Source of the DNA: Streptomyces pyxinicus
GTDB lineage: Bacteria > Actinomycetota > Actinomycetes > Streptomycetales > Streptomycetaceae
Assembly (NCBI RefSeq): GCF_024753135.1
Contig: NZ_JANUGP010000012.1
Coordinates: 147,282 to 211,281, forward strand
DNA length: 64,000 nucleotides
Reading direction: 5' to 3'
Shown here: positions 8,977 through 16,509 of the stretch, in pieces
Numbering within the stretch: the stretch's first letter is position 1
How the letters are laid out: each line of letters starts with the position of its first letter
Made by a program: the position numbers and the translations under genes
The notes under the pieces: model-generated
The model's database searches: none
Told to the model about the DNA's origin: nothing
The model's input: the letters and a program-made list of their open reading frames with translations, nothing else

Positions 8977-8994
8977 TGACCGACCGGTCGGTCA
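8977..8994. promoter_or_regulatory. 18-bp perfect palindrome, TetR-operator-like
   Basis: TGACCGACCGGTCGGTCA reads the same on both strands. It overlaps the stop codon of the small gene 8992-9204 and lies about 110 bp upstream of the minus-strand gene starting at 8868. The ACCGACCGGTCGGT core resembles many TetR-family sites; it could instead help terminate the small gene. Confidence 0.45.
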
Positions 8995-9204
8995 ACTCCC
9001 CTCGCCCCAGGCGTGCGGACCACCGTCGCGCCACTCGATCCACTCGGCAGCGGACACGTCGTCGGGTTCGATGTCCTCCAGACCGGCCGCCCGCAGGAAC
9101 TCGACCACGTCGAGCACCGTGTAGGCCATGCCGGCGAAGGAGTCGCCGACCCGGACGCGACGGCCGCCGTCCGACGCGGGCGGGTACACGATCACCTGAA
9201 GCAC
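8992..9204 (-). CDS. Small hypothetical protein (70 aa)
   Basis: GTG start at 9204 with AAGGG upstream at good spacing. The longer in-frame extension is Arg/Pro-rich and not credible. The sequence begins VLQVIVYPPASDGGRRVRVGD and is acidic towards the end (GLEDIEPDDVSAAEWIEW). No known domain was recognised. It is divergent from the cNMP-binding gene, and the DevR-like palindrome at 9297-9312 lies between them, so it is probably part of the same stress/dormancy regulon. Confidence 0.65.
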   Translation of the reverse strand: MLQVIVYPPASDGGRRVRVGDSFAGMAYTVLDVVEFLRAAGLEDIEPDDVSAAEWIEWRDGGPHAWGEGS

Positions 9205-9296
9205 AGCGCCACCCTTGCCGCTGCCCGGCTCCGGCGCACTCGGGGGCGGCCGTACGGGGTACGGCCCGGGGGTGCGCGCCGGGCCGCCGGCCGTCA

Positions 9297-9312
9297 GGGG
9301 CCGAAGGTCCCC
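9297..9312. promoter_or_regulatory. DevR/OsdR-like box, copy 1
   Basis: GGGGCCGAAGGTCCCC lies 81 bp upstream of the ATG of the cNMP-binding gene and 93 bp from the start of the divergent small gene. The reverse complement of exactly these 16 bases recurs at 11934-11949. The GGGACC-centre-GGCCC form resembles dormancy-regulator (DevR/DosR/OsdR) sites of actinobacteria. Confidence 0.55.
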
Positions 9313-9392
9313 TCGTGGGTCCGGCCGGCCCGTGGTGCGGCACCGGCGGCGGGCGCACGCTGGGTCCAGGGACCACGAAGGGAGCCGGTGCG

Positions 9393-9851
9393 ATGACCTC
9401 CGCCACCACCATGAACGCGGCGCTGCCCGCCGTACACCGTGAACGGCTGATGGACCTCGCGCGTGAGGTCTCCTTCCCGGTCGGGACACGCCTGTTCGAG
9501 GAGGGCCGGCGTGCCGACCGCTTCTGGATCGTGCGCACCGGCACCGTCGCCCTCGACCTGCGGGTGCCGGGCCGCCGTCCCGCCGTGATCGAGACGCTCG
9601 GACACGGTGAACTGATCGGCTGGTCCTGGCACTTCCCGCCGCACATCTGGCAGTTGGGCGCCGAGGCGATGAGCCCGGTGCGGGCGTACGAGTTCGACGC
9701 CGGCGCGGTGTGCGAGCGCTGCGAGGCGGATCCGGAGTTCGGCCGGGCCATCGCCGTCTGGGTCGGCCGGGTGGTCGCCCAACGGCTGCACTCCTCCCGG
9801 GTCCGGCTGCTCGACCTCTACGCGCCCTATGGCAGCGGGGGCGCGGCGTGA
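9393..9851 (+). CDS. Cyclic-nucleotide-binding domain protein (Crp-like, no HTH)
   Basis: 152 residues from the ATG with GAAGGGAGCC upstream. A single cNMP/Crp-type beta-barrel fills it: FPVGTRLFEEGRRADRFWIVRTGTVAL, then GHGELIGWSW at the phosphate-cassette position, where the usual Arg of true cAMP receptors is not apparent. It ends with a short C-helix and lacks the DNA-binding domain of full Crp/Fnr regulators. Single-domain proteins of this kind occur with universal stress proteins and FMN-binding XRE proteins in Streptomyces dormancy-type clusters, which fits this setting. The ligand is unknown. Confidence 0.85.
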   Translation: MTSATTMNAALPAVHRERLMDLAREVSFPVGTRLFEEGRRADRFWIVRTGTVALDLRVPGRRPAVIETLGHGELIGWSWHFPPHIWQLGAEAMSPVRAYEFDAGAVCERCEADPEFGRAIAVWVGRVVAQRLHSSRVRLLDLYAPYGSGGAA

Positions 9852-9890
9852 CCGGTGGGGGGCCGATCGGCGCCCTGCCGGTGCCGGAGG

Positions 9891-10079
9891 GTGACGGCCC
9901 GGGTGGTCGGCGTGGTGACGCTGACCGGCGCGGTCGCGGACTCCGCCCCGCTCCCGCCGGCCGTCCTCATGGGGCGCGGCGTCGAGGACGTGCGGGGCCA
10001 GGACTGCCGGCTCACCGAGACGGACGGGGCGACCGGCGCCGGCGACCGAGCCGTGCCGAGCGGGGCTGATCCGGACTGA
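9891..10079 (+). pseudogene. Remnant of a BON-domain (CBS-BON) protein
   Basis: Downstream of the cNMP gene, in the same frame, the translation VTARVVGVVTLTGAVADS... PPAV... RGVEDV follows the BON-domain pattern (VxVxDGVVTLTGxVExRSLIPxAVxxxRxVEGV) found at the end of CBS-BON proteins. There is no credible start, no CBS domains and no ribosome site. I read it as a decayed C-terminal fragment. The rest of the interval 9852-10181 holds no gene. Confidence 0.4.
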
Positions 10080-10139
10080 GCCGGGGCAGGCCCGGGACGT
10101 CTCGGAGCGGCGGCCGGCCCGCTGCCGCGGACAGGCTCC

Positions 10140-10170
10140 GCCTCGGCCGGGGCGGGGCCGCCGCCGAGGC
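10140..10170. terminator. Hairpin after the XRE-FMN gene
   Basis: Arms GCCTCGGC and GCCGAGGC (10140-10147, 10163-10170) flank a GC-rich loop. It lies 12 bp beyond the stop of the minus-strand gene 10182-10856. No U-tract, as is common in Streptomyces. Confidence 0.4.
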
Positions 10171-10181
10171 AGCAGTGAGCC

Positions 10182-10856
10182 TCAGAGCGAGACCCGGCGC
10201 CCCGTCACCACCCGGGGCTGGATGCGTACCCACTCCTCGCGCGGGCCGCCGGCCCAGGCCCCGCTGTGGGCCCGGTCCGCGTAGCCGGCCCGCTCGGCGG
10301 GGTCGGTCACGTGGTGGGCCGGGCCGCGGACCAGAACGCTCCAGCCCTGGCCGAACGCGTCGTCCACGCGGTCGACCTCGAAGGCCACCCGGGCGCCGGC
10401 GGCCAGGGCCGGGGTCGCTCCGCGCGCCGTGCGGAAGACGATGGCACCGTTCACGATCGTGTAGTTGACGGGCACGATCACCGGACCGTCGTCGGTCGTG
10501 ACGCCGAGCCGGCCCACGCCGTGCGTGCCCAGCAGGGCCTGGCACTCGGCGGGTCCGAGTTCGGTGAGCCGTGGGGCGCTCCCGGCTCGGGCCGGGCCGG
10601 GCGGCAGATCGACGGTGCCGCCGCTCAGCTCGGTCACCGTGGTGCGCAGCACCTGGGCCAGCGTGACCAGTACGGCGGGCCGGGGCGCGGCTCCGGGGTG
10701 TTCTTCCAGGTAGCGCAGGTAGCTGGGCGCCATGCCGGCGCGCAGGGCCGTCTCCCGCCGGGTGAGGCCGAGCCGGGCGCGCCGGGCGGCCAGCCGGCGG
10801 CCCAGGTCGCCGAGTACGGCCTCCGGGGCCGGCCGGGGTGTGGTCTGTTCGGTCAT
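10182..10856 (-). CDS. XRE helix-turn-helix fused to FMN-binding (PNPOx-like) domain
   Basis: 224 residues. I chose the ATG at 10856 because AAGGGACG is well spaced for it and too close to the GTG three codons upstream. Residues about 15-75 are an XRE/Cro HTH (LGRRLAARRARLGLTRRETALRAGMAPSYLRYLEE). Residues about 95-220 are a pyridoxamine-5'-phosphate-oxidase-like split barrel (GRLGVTTDDGPVIVPVNY, VAFEVDRVDDAFGQGWSVLVRG). Related proteins sit in Streptomyces dormancy clusters, and flavin or F420 binding could make them redox-responsive regulators. A paralogue with an extra N-terminal domain lies at 14967-15851. Confidence 0.88.
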   Translation of the reverse strand: MTEQTTPRPAPEAVLGDLGRRLAARRARLGLTRRETALRAGMAPSYLRYLEEHPGAAPRPAVLVTLAQVLRTTVTELSGGTVDLPPGPARAGSAPRLTELGPAECQALLGTHGVGRLGVTTDDGPVIVPVNYTIVNGAIVFRTARGATPALAAGARVAFEVDRVDDAFGQGWSVLVRGPAHHVTDPAERAGYADRAHSGAWAGGPREEWVRIQPRVVTGRRVSL

Positions 10857-10971
10857 GGCCGTCACGTCCCTTCTCGTCCTCGTCAGGTCTCTTCGGGCCG
10901 CGTTCAGGGCAGCGTCTCAAGCGCGCCGGTCTCACCCCTCCAGCTTGCGCGACCCCGCTCGGCGCCACCCG

Positions 10972-11826
10972 TCACGCTTCCGGTACGACGGCCACGGGAC
11001 AGGCGGCCCGGTGCAGCACGCCGTGGGCGACGCGGCCGAGCTGGAGGCCGTAGTGGCCCGGTCGGCGGCGGGCGCCGACCACCAGCAGGCCGGCGTCCCG
11101 GGACGCGGCGAGCAGGGCGTCGCGAGCGGCGGCCTCGGGCAGCCGCCGTTCGACCCGCAGGGCCGCCGGGGCGTCGTACAGCGCCCGGTGCAGCACCTCG
11201 GCCGCCTGCCGTTCCCGCTCCTGGGCCGGTGTGCGGGCGGGGCGCCGCCAGGCGCGTACGGCTTCCAGCGGGACCCCGCGCAGCAGGGCCTCCCCGGTCG
11301 CGAACCGCACGGCCGGCGAGCCGGCGGGCCGGTCGCCGACGCCGAGGACGACGGGGCCCCGGGTTCCCGGGCGGACCCGGTTGTCGTGACCGCCGCGCAG
11401 CACGACGACCGGGCAGTGGGCGTGACCGGCGACGCTGACGCCGACGGAGCCGAGCAGCGCCTCGGTCATGCCGCCGCGGCCACGGCAGCCCAGGACCACG
11501 GCGAGGGCGCTGCGGCTCTCCCGGACCAGCGCGTACTCGGGTTCCTCGGGCAGCACGTCGGTGGTGACCTTCACGTCCGGCTGCCGGTCGTGGGCACGCC
11601 GTTCGGCGGCCCGGACGACGTCCTCGGCCGTCACGTTTTCGGCCGTCACCTCCTCGTCCGGGTCGCCGAGCCCGGGTGCGAGCGAGGTGCCCTCGTAGCG
11701 TTCCCAGAGGGAGGCGTACACCAGGCGGACCGAGGTGCCGCGCAGGGCGGCCTCGTCGCAGGCCCAGTCCACGGCGCGCAGACTCGGCTCGGAACCGTCG
11801 ACGCCCACCACCACGGGGAGTGTCAT
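10972..11826 (-). CDS. Universal stress protein, tandem UspA domains
   Basis: 284 residues from the ATG at 11826. Two Usp domains: the first (PVVVGVDGSEPSLRAVDWA) ends with the ATP-loop pattern GCRGRGGMTEALLGSVGVSVAGHAHCPVVVL. The second (GPVVLGVGDRPAGSPAVRFA) ends with VVGARRRPGHYGLQLGRVAHGVLHRAACPVAVV, where the G-2x-G-9x-G(S/T) loop is degenerate. ATP-binding Usps accumulate in hypoxia and dormancy. A DevR-like palindrome lies 108 bp upstream of the start, so oxygen or stress control is likely. It is one of three similar genes here. Confidence 0.92.
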   Translation of the reverse strand: MTLPVVVGVDGSEPSLRAVDWACDEAALRGTSVRLVYASLWERYEGTSLAPGLGDPDEEVTAENVTAEDVVRAAERRAHDRQPDVKVTTDVLPEEPEYALVRESRSALAVVLGCRGRGGMTEALLGSVGVSVAGHAHCPVVVLRGGHDNRVRPGTRGPVVLGVGDRPAGSPAVRFATGEALLRGVPLEAVRAWRRPARTPAQERERQAAEVLHRALYDAPAALRVERRLPEAAARDALLAASRDAGLLVVGARRRPGHYGLQLGRVAHGVLHRAACPVAVVPEA

Positions 11827-11933
11827 CTTCCCCACCGCCTTTCCTGCTTTCCTGTAAGCGCGGTGCCGTGGCCCGCACTTCACGGTCGCACCGCGGGCGC
11901 GGCGGCGGGGAGTGCTCTTCGGCCCGGGGCGGT

Positions 11934-11949
11934 GGGGACCTTCGGCCCC
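11934..11949. promoter_or_regulatory. DevR/OsdR-like box, copy 2
   Basis: GGGGACCTTCGGCCCC, the exact reverse complement of the 16-mer at 9297-9312. It lies 108 bp upstream of the universal stress gene starting at 11826, just after the stop of the upstream stress gene (11958). Confidence 0.55.
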
Positions 11950-11957
11950 GCCGGGGG

Positions 11958-12842
11958 TCAGGCGCGGCCGTCGCCGCGGACGACGGCGACGGGGCCGTGG
12001 GCGTGGTGCAGCAGGGCCTGGCTGACCGAGCCGAGCAGCAGGCCGGTGAAGCCGCCCCGGCCGCGGGCGCCGGTCACCGTCAGCCGGGCCTCGCGGCTCG
12101 CGTCGATGAGGGCCGGGCGGATCCGGGAGCGCACCAGGCGCCGTTCCACCGCCACACCGGGCCGGAGCGCCTGGAACGGGAGCACCGTCTCGTCCAGCGT
12201 CCGCCGCTCCTCCTCGCGCAGCCGGTCGAGGTTCACCACCACGTCCAGCGGGCTGTCGGGGCCGTCGTGGGCGGGTTCGCTCCAGGTGTTCCAGACGTGC
12301 AGCGCCACGAGCGGGGCCCGGTGCAGTTCGGCGGCGGCGAAGGCGAACTCCACGGCCGCCGCGCCGGCCGGTGAGCCGTCGACGGCGAGCAGGACCGGGC
12401 CGTCCGGATTCGGCCGGCCGCGCGCCACCAGGACGGGGCAGCGGCCGTACGCGGCCAGGTGCACGGCGGTGGAACCGAGCAGCAGGCTGCCGAAGCCGCC
12501 GAGACCCCGGCTGCCGACCACGAGCAGCGCGGCGGCGCGGGACTCGATCTCCAGTACGGTCAGCGGCGCCCCGACGGTGACCTCGCGGGTGAGGGCCGTA
12601 CCCGGTGCCGCCGCGCGGGCCCGCTCCTCGGCCGCGGCGAGGGTGCCGTCGACCAGCTCCCGCATCCCCGCCGAGCCCGGATACCACGGCGGCCCGGCGT
12701 GCGGCGGGTGCGCCGGCGGCCACCCGAAGGCGTGCACCAGCCGCAGGCCCGTCCCGCGCAGCTCCGCCTCGTGCGCCGCGGTCTCCACCGCGTCCAGGGC
12801 GGACGCCGAGCCGTCCACGCCGACCACGACCGGATCGCTCAT
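11958..12842 (-). CDS. Universal stress protein, tandem UspA domains
   Basis: 294 residues, ATG at 12842 preceded by GGGAGGCAGACGGGGC. The first Usp domain (PVVVGVDGSASALDAVETA) carries the intact ATP-binding loop GSRGLGGFGSLLLGSTAVHLA. The second (GPVLLAVDGSPAGAAAVEFA) carries GARGRGGFTGLLLGSVSQALL, also intact. Both halves therefore look competent for ATP binding, unlike the second half of the neighbour at 10972. It starts 23 bp after the alcohol dehydrogenase stop on the same strand, so the two are probably one operon. Confidence 0.92.
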   Translation of the reverse strand: MSDPVVVGVDGSASALDAVETAAHEAELRGTGLRLVHAFGWPPAHPPHAGPPWYPGSAGMRELVDGTLAAAEERARAAAPGTALTREVTVGAPLTVLEIESRAAALLVVGSRGLGGFGSLLLGSTAVHLAAYGRCPVLVARGRPNPDGPVLLAVDGSPAGAAAVEFAFAAAELHRAPLVALHVWNTWSEPAHDGPDSPLDVVVNLDRLREEERRTLDETVLPFQALRPGVAVERRLVRSRIRPALIDASREARLTVTGARGRGGFTGLLLGSVSQALLHHAHGPVAVVRGDGRA

Positions 12843-12865
12843 GCCCCGTCTGCCTCCCACGTATG

Positions 12866-13894
12866 TCATTCGCGGTGCAGTACGACCTTCAGGGCGCCGT
12901 TGACCGGACCGTCCGCGAACACCTCGTAGGCCTCCTGCATCCGGTCCAGGCCGAAGGTGTGGGTGACCAGCCCGGCTCCGGACAGCCGGCCGAACCGCAT
13001 CAGCTCCAGCAGCCAGGGGGTGGAGGACGTGTCCACCTGGCCGGTGCTGATCGTGACGTTCTTGCGCCACAGCGTCTCCAGGTGCAGCGGCACCGGGGTG
13101 CCGTGCGTGCCGATGGCGGCGATGTGTCCTCCGCCGCGCACGGCGCGGGTGCACAGCACGAAGCCCTCGGGGTCGCCGGATGCCTCGACGACGACGTCGG
13201 CGCCGGGTCCCTCGGACAGGTCGGCGATCATGCGGCCCGGGGACTCGGCCACGTCGGCGCCCAGGCGCTCGGCGTCGGCGAGCCGGGCGTCGGCCAAGTC
13301 CACGACGACGATCCGGCGCGGCGAGTACAGCCGTGCGACGACCACCGAGGCGAGCCCGACGGGGCCGGCGCCCACCACGACGACGGTGTCCCCCGGCGAG
13401 ACGTGCCCGTTGCGCACACCCACCTCGTAGGCGGTCGGCAGCAGTTCGGCGAGCAGCACGGCGTCGGGCAGCGGCAGGTCGCAGGGGCGGCGGGTGGTGG
13501 AGTGGTCGGCGAACGGCACCCGCACCAGTTCGGCGTGGGTGCCGTCGGCCAGGCTGCCCAGGATCCGGCCGCCACCGCCGAGGCACTGGCCGTAGCGCAG
13601 GTCCCGGCACTCGCCGCAGTGCCCGCAGGCCGTCACGGAGGACACGATCACCTGGTCGCCGGGGCGCAGGTGGCGGACCGCGCGGCCGGTCTCCAGCACC
13701 TCGCCGACCGCCTCGTGGCCGAGGACGGTGCCCGGCTTCACCTCGGGGCAGTCGCCCCGCCGGATGTCCAGGTCGCTGCCGCAGACGGTGGTGGCGTCGA
13801 CCCGTACGACGGCGTCGGTCGGCTCCTGGACCGCCGGGTCGGGAACCGTGTCCCAGGAGGTGTGTGCCGGGCCGTGGTAGACGAGCGCTCGCAC
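12866..13894 (-). CDS. Zinc-dependent alcohol dehydrogenase (MDR family)
   Basis: 342 residues from a GTG with GAGGGAG upstream. The catalytic-zinc site is CGSDLD with GHEAVGEV. The structural-zinc lobe CGHCGECRDLRYGQC has four Cys in the normal spacing. The Rossmann motif VVVGAGPVGLASVV is followed by VVDLADARLADAERLGA, whose Asp after the second strand suggests NAD rather than NADP. This is the threonine/sorbitol-dehydrogenase-like branch; the substrate cannot be told. It stands in the stress island upstream of a Usp gene. Such dehydrogenases recur with Usp genes in actinobacterial hypoxia regulons, where they may dispose of reductant. Confidence 0.92.
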   Translation of the reverse strand: MRALVYHGPAHTSWDTVPDPAVQEPTDAVVRVDATTVCGSDLDIRRGDCPEVKPGTVLGHEAVGEVLETGRAVRHLRPGDQVIVSSVTACGHCGECRDLRYGQCLGGGGRILGSLADGTHAELVRVPFADHSTTRRPCDLPLPDAVLLAELLPTAYEVGVRNGHVSPGDTVVVVGAGPVGLASVVVARLYSPRRIVVVDLADARLADAERLGADVAESPGRMIADLSEGPGADVVVEASGDPEGFVLCTRAVRGGGHIAAIGTHGTPVPLHLETLWRKNVTISTGQVDTSSTPWLLELMRFGRLSGAGLVTHTFGLDRMQEAYEVFADGPVNGALKVVLHRE

Positions 13895-14050
13895 GGTACT
13901 CACTCCCTCGCTCGCTCTCCCCCTCCACGGTCGCCCCGGCGGTTCCGGCGGGCAACACGGCCGTGCCTGGCGGCGCCCCGCGTCCCGTACGAAGCTGGAG
14001 TCCCGTCCGCGGTCGCGGTTCGGTGTCCGGCACGAGAGGAGACAGGGGCG

Positions 14051-14869
14051 GTGACGAATCCCCTGGTGGTCGGCGTCGACGGGTCCGGGTCGAGCCTGGC
14101 GGCGGTCGACTGGGCGGCCGACGAGGCGCTGCGCCACGGCCTGGCGCTGCACGTCCTGCACGCGGCCTGCGGTGACCGCGAGGCGTCTGAGGTGATCGGT
14201 GCGGCCGCGGCGCGGGCCACGAAGCGGGCTCCGGCGGTGCCGCTGTCCAGTGAGGTGGTGCGCACGGACGCGGCGTCCGCCCTGGTGGAGCGGGGCCGTG
14301 CGGCCTTCGCGCTGGTCCTCGGCCCCCGTGGGCTCGGCGAGCTGCCCGGACTGCTGCTGGGCTCGGTCTCGCTCGCCGTCGCGGCGCGCGCCGGGTGCCC
14401 GGTCGTCGTGGTGCGGGGCGGGCAGGAGCACCGGGACGCCCGGTCCGGGACGGTCGTCGTGGGTGTCGAGGACGACGGGAGCAGTGCGACGGCGCTGCGG
14501 TTCGCGCTCGGCGAGGCGCAGGCGCGCCGCTGCCGGCTGGTCGCCGTGCACGCCTGGAGCGCCCCGCTCGGCGCCTGTACGACAGCACAGGCGCCGTCGT
14601 GGCCCCTGGAGGCCCATCTGCGTCCGCCGTCGCAGGTGCTGGACGACTCCCTGCGCGGTCTGGGCGAGCGGTACCGGGAGGCGCGGGTCGAGCGGCGGCT
14701 GGTGGAGGAGCCGGCCCGCCGGGCGCTGCTGGAGGCGGCGGCGGAGGCGGACCTGCTGGTGGTCGGGGCCCGGCCGCGGGTGACGTGTCCGGGGCTGCAA
14801 CTCGGGCTGGTCAACCACGCGTTGCTGCATCACGCGCCGTGCCCCGTCGCGGTCGTGCCCCGGCGCTGA
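14051..14869 (+). CDS. Universal stress protein, tandem UspA domains
   Basis: 272 residues from GTG with GGAGACAGGGG upstream. Domain one (PLVVGVDGSGSSLAAVDWA) ends with GPRGLGELPGLLLGSVSLAVA. Domain two (GTVVVGVEDDGSSATALRFA) ends with GARPRVTCPGLQLGLVNHALLHHAPCPVAVV, where the ATP loop is altered as in the 10972 gene. It is divergent from the alcohol dehydrogenase across 156 bp, which must contain both promoters. No copy of the 16-bp DevR-like box was found there. Confidence 0.9.
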   Translation: MTNPLVVGVDGSGSSLAAVDWAADEALRHGLALHVLHAACGDREASEVIGAAAARATKRAPAVPLSSEVVRTDAASALVERGRAAFALVLGPRGLGELPGLLLGSVSLAVAARAGCPVVVVRGGQEHRDARSGTVVVGVEDDGSSATALRFALGEAQARRCRLVAVHAWSAPLGACTTAQAPSWPLEAHLRPPSQVLDDSLRGLGERYREARVERRLVEEPARRALLEAAAEADLLVVGARPRVTCPGLQLGLVNHALLHHAPCPVAVVPRR

Positions 14870-14966
14870 CGTCCGGTACGCCGGCCCGCCGGCCGCCCGC
14901 CCGTGCGGCGGCGGGGCGCGCGTGGCAGCTTGGAGGGAACGGCACCGCGAGGAGAGGGCGGCGATC

Positions 14967-15851
14967 ATGCACGCGCACCTCGGCGACCAGCTCGTCATCG
15001 AGAGCCCGGCGACCGGCTCGGCCCGGCGCGACGGCGAGATCGTCGGACTGCGCCACGAGGACGGCACACCTCCCTACGACGTGCGCTGGTCGGACACGGA
15101 CGAGGTGACCCTCGTCTTCCCCGGACCCGACGCGCACGTCCGGCACCTCGCATCTGAGCGGCCCAGCCGCGCCGGAGAGCACCGCCACGAGGAGCCGTCG
15201 GCCGTGTCCGGCCCCGGCGACATCGGCCGGCGGGTGGCGGTGGAGCGCCGCCGGCGGGGGCTGAGCCGTGCGGAGACGGCCGGCCGGGCCCGGATGTCGC
15301 CGGACTACCTGGCCTACCTGGAGGAGCGGCCCGCAGATCCGACGCTCGCCACGCTGATCCGGCTGGCCGACGCGCTGGGCACCACGGTCGGCGCGCTGCG
15401 CGGCGGCGCGGACCTCCCGCCCGGACAGGGCCACGCCCTGCTGCACCCGGAGCTGCGGGACCTCACGCCGCGGGAGTGCCGTTCGCTGCTGTCCACGCAC
15501 GGTGTGGGGCGCGTCGCGGTGTCGGAGCCGGACGGCCGGCCGGCGGTCGTCCCGGTCAACTACGAGGTGGCCGGTGACGCGATCCTGTTCCGGACGGCGC
15601 CCGGTTCCGTTGCCGCGTCCGCCGTGGGTTCGGAGGTCGCCTTCGAGGTCGACCACGTGGACGAGGTGCTGAGCCAGGGCTGGAGCGTGCTGGCCGTGGG
15701 CCCCGCGAGCGTCGTCACCGACCCCGAGGAGGTGCGCGGGCTGACCCGGCACGCGCACACCACGCCGTGGGCGGGCGGCGACCGCGAGATGTGGGTGGCG
15801 ATCCGGCCCGCCCGCCTGACGGGCCGCCGTATCACCCCGGCCGGCGGGTGA
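14967..15851 (+). CDS. DUF1918-XRE-FMN-binding three-domain protein
   Basis: 294 residues, ATG with GAGGAGAGGGCGG upstream. Domain 1 (1-60) is DUF1918: HLGDQLVIESPATGSARRDG, EDGTPPYDVRW, VFPGPDAHV. Domain 2 (about 85-145) is an XRE HTH (IGRRVAVERRRRGLSRAETA). Domain 3 (about 155-290) is a PNPOx-like split barrel (GRVAVSEPDGRPAVVPVNY, VDHVDEVLSQGWSVLAVG). The last two domains parallel the protein at 10182-10856, indicating duplication, with DUF1918 added or lost in one copy. A flavin-dependent stress regulator is plausible. Confidence 0.88.
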   Translation: MHAHLGDQLVIESPATGSARRDGEIVGLRHEDGTPPYDVRWSDTDEVTLVFPGPDAHVRHLASERPSRAGEHRHEEPSAVSGPGDIGRRVAVERRRRGLSRAETAGRARMSPDYLAYLEERPADPTLATLIRLADALGTTVGALRGGADLPPGQGHALLHPELRDLTPRECRSLLSTHGVGRVAVSEPDGRPAVVPVNYEVAGDAILFRTAPGSVAASAVGSEVAFEVDHVDEVLSQGWSVLAVGPASVVTDPEEVRGLTRHAHTTPWAGGDREMWVAIRPARLTGRRITPAGG

Positions 15852-15883
15852 CGGGCGGCGCACCGGCCGGAGTCCCGCGCGGC

Positions 15884-15963
15884 GGGGCGGCGCGCGTGGT
15901 GGGGCGGCGCGCGTGGTGGGGCGGCGCGCGTGGTGGGGCGGCGCGCGTGGTGGGGCGGCGCGA
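15884..15963. repeat. 17-bp tandem repeat, four full copies plus a partial
   Basis: GGGGCGGCGCGCGTGGT repeats perfectly at 15884, 15901, 15918 and 15935, with a partial copy from 15952. It lies in the gap between the DUF1918-XRE gene and the convergent L33 gene. 17 is not a multiple of three and no ORF crosses it convincingly. Confidence 0.95.
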
Positions 15964-15971
15964 ACAGGCCG

Positions 15972-16005
15972 CCGCCCGGGTCCCGGAGTGCCGGGGCCCG
16001 GGCGG
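15972..16005. terminator. Bidirectional terminator hairpin
   Basis: Arms CCGCCCGGG-T-CCCGG and CCGGGG-CCCGGGCGG around an AGTG loop, between two convergent genes (stops at 15851 and 16070). It can serve both. Confidence 0.6.
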
Positions 16006-16069
16006 TCACCGCCGGTCGCCGCCGGTCGCGCCTATGGCGTCAGCCGGCACCGGCCTCGGTCGGCCTGCG

Positions 16070-16234
16070 TCAGCGTTCCTCGCGGAAGTCGACGTGCGTG
16101 CCGGCCACCGGGTCGTACTTGCGCAGGACGAGCCGGTCCGGGTCGCTGAGACGGTTCTTGCGGGTCACGTAGGTGACACCGGTCCCCGCGGTCGACTTCA
16201 GCCTGACGACGGGACGCAGGGTGCTGCGTGCCAT
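16070..16234 (-). CDS. rpmG: 50S ribosomal protein L33, cysteine-free (zinc-independent) form
   Basis: 54 residues, ATG with GGAAGGAGAGG upstream. The sequence MARSTLRPVVRLKSTAGTG, YVTRKNRL, DRLVLRKYDPV, HVDFREER is L33. The two CxxC pairs of the zinc-binding form are absent, so this is the C-minus paralogue that bacteria use when zinc is short. In Streptomyces such genes usually sit in a Zur-controlled cluster with alternative L28, L31, S14 or S18. Here it stands alone, and I see no AT-rich Zur-type palindrome in the 16235-16330 upstream region. Confidence 0.95.
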   Translation of the reverse strand: MARSTLRPVVRLKSTAGTGVTYVTRKNRLSDPDRLVLRKYDPVAGTHVDFREER

Positions 16235-16509
16235 GAGCCTCTCCTTCCGGCACACCCCGTACTGACCGGAGCATGCCACCGGTACCAACGTGGCGGCGGT
16301 CCGCGCCATTCCCGCCCGGACACCGCCGTCCGAGCGACGGCCCACCGGGTGAATCCGGCCCGCGAAGCGGTACGCCGCAGCAGGCCCGGGACCCGGTCGC
16401 GAGCCGTTCCGCGGCAGGGCGCTCGACCGATGGCGGTTACTCACCGGTTCGTCAAGGCGACACCCCGTGACGGACGGTGGACGCCACCCGTCCGAGCTAT
16501 AGCAGAGAC

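Noticed and set aside
16235..16330. Search for a Zur box in front of the Cys-free L33 gene
   Set aside because: No AT-rich TGAAAATG-type palindrome is visible.
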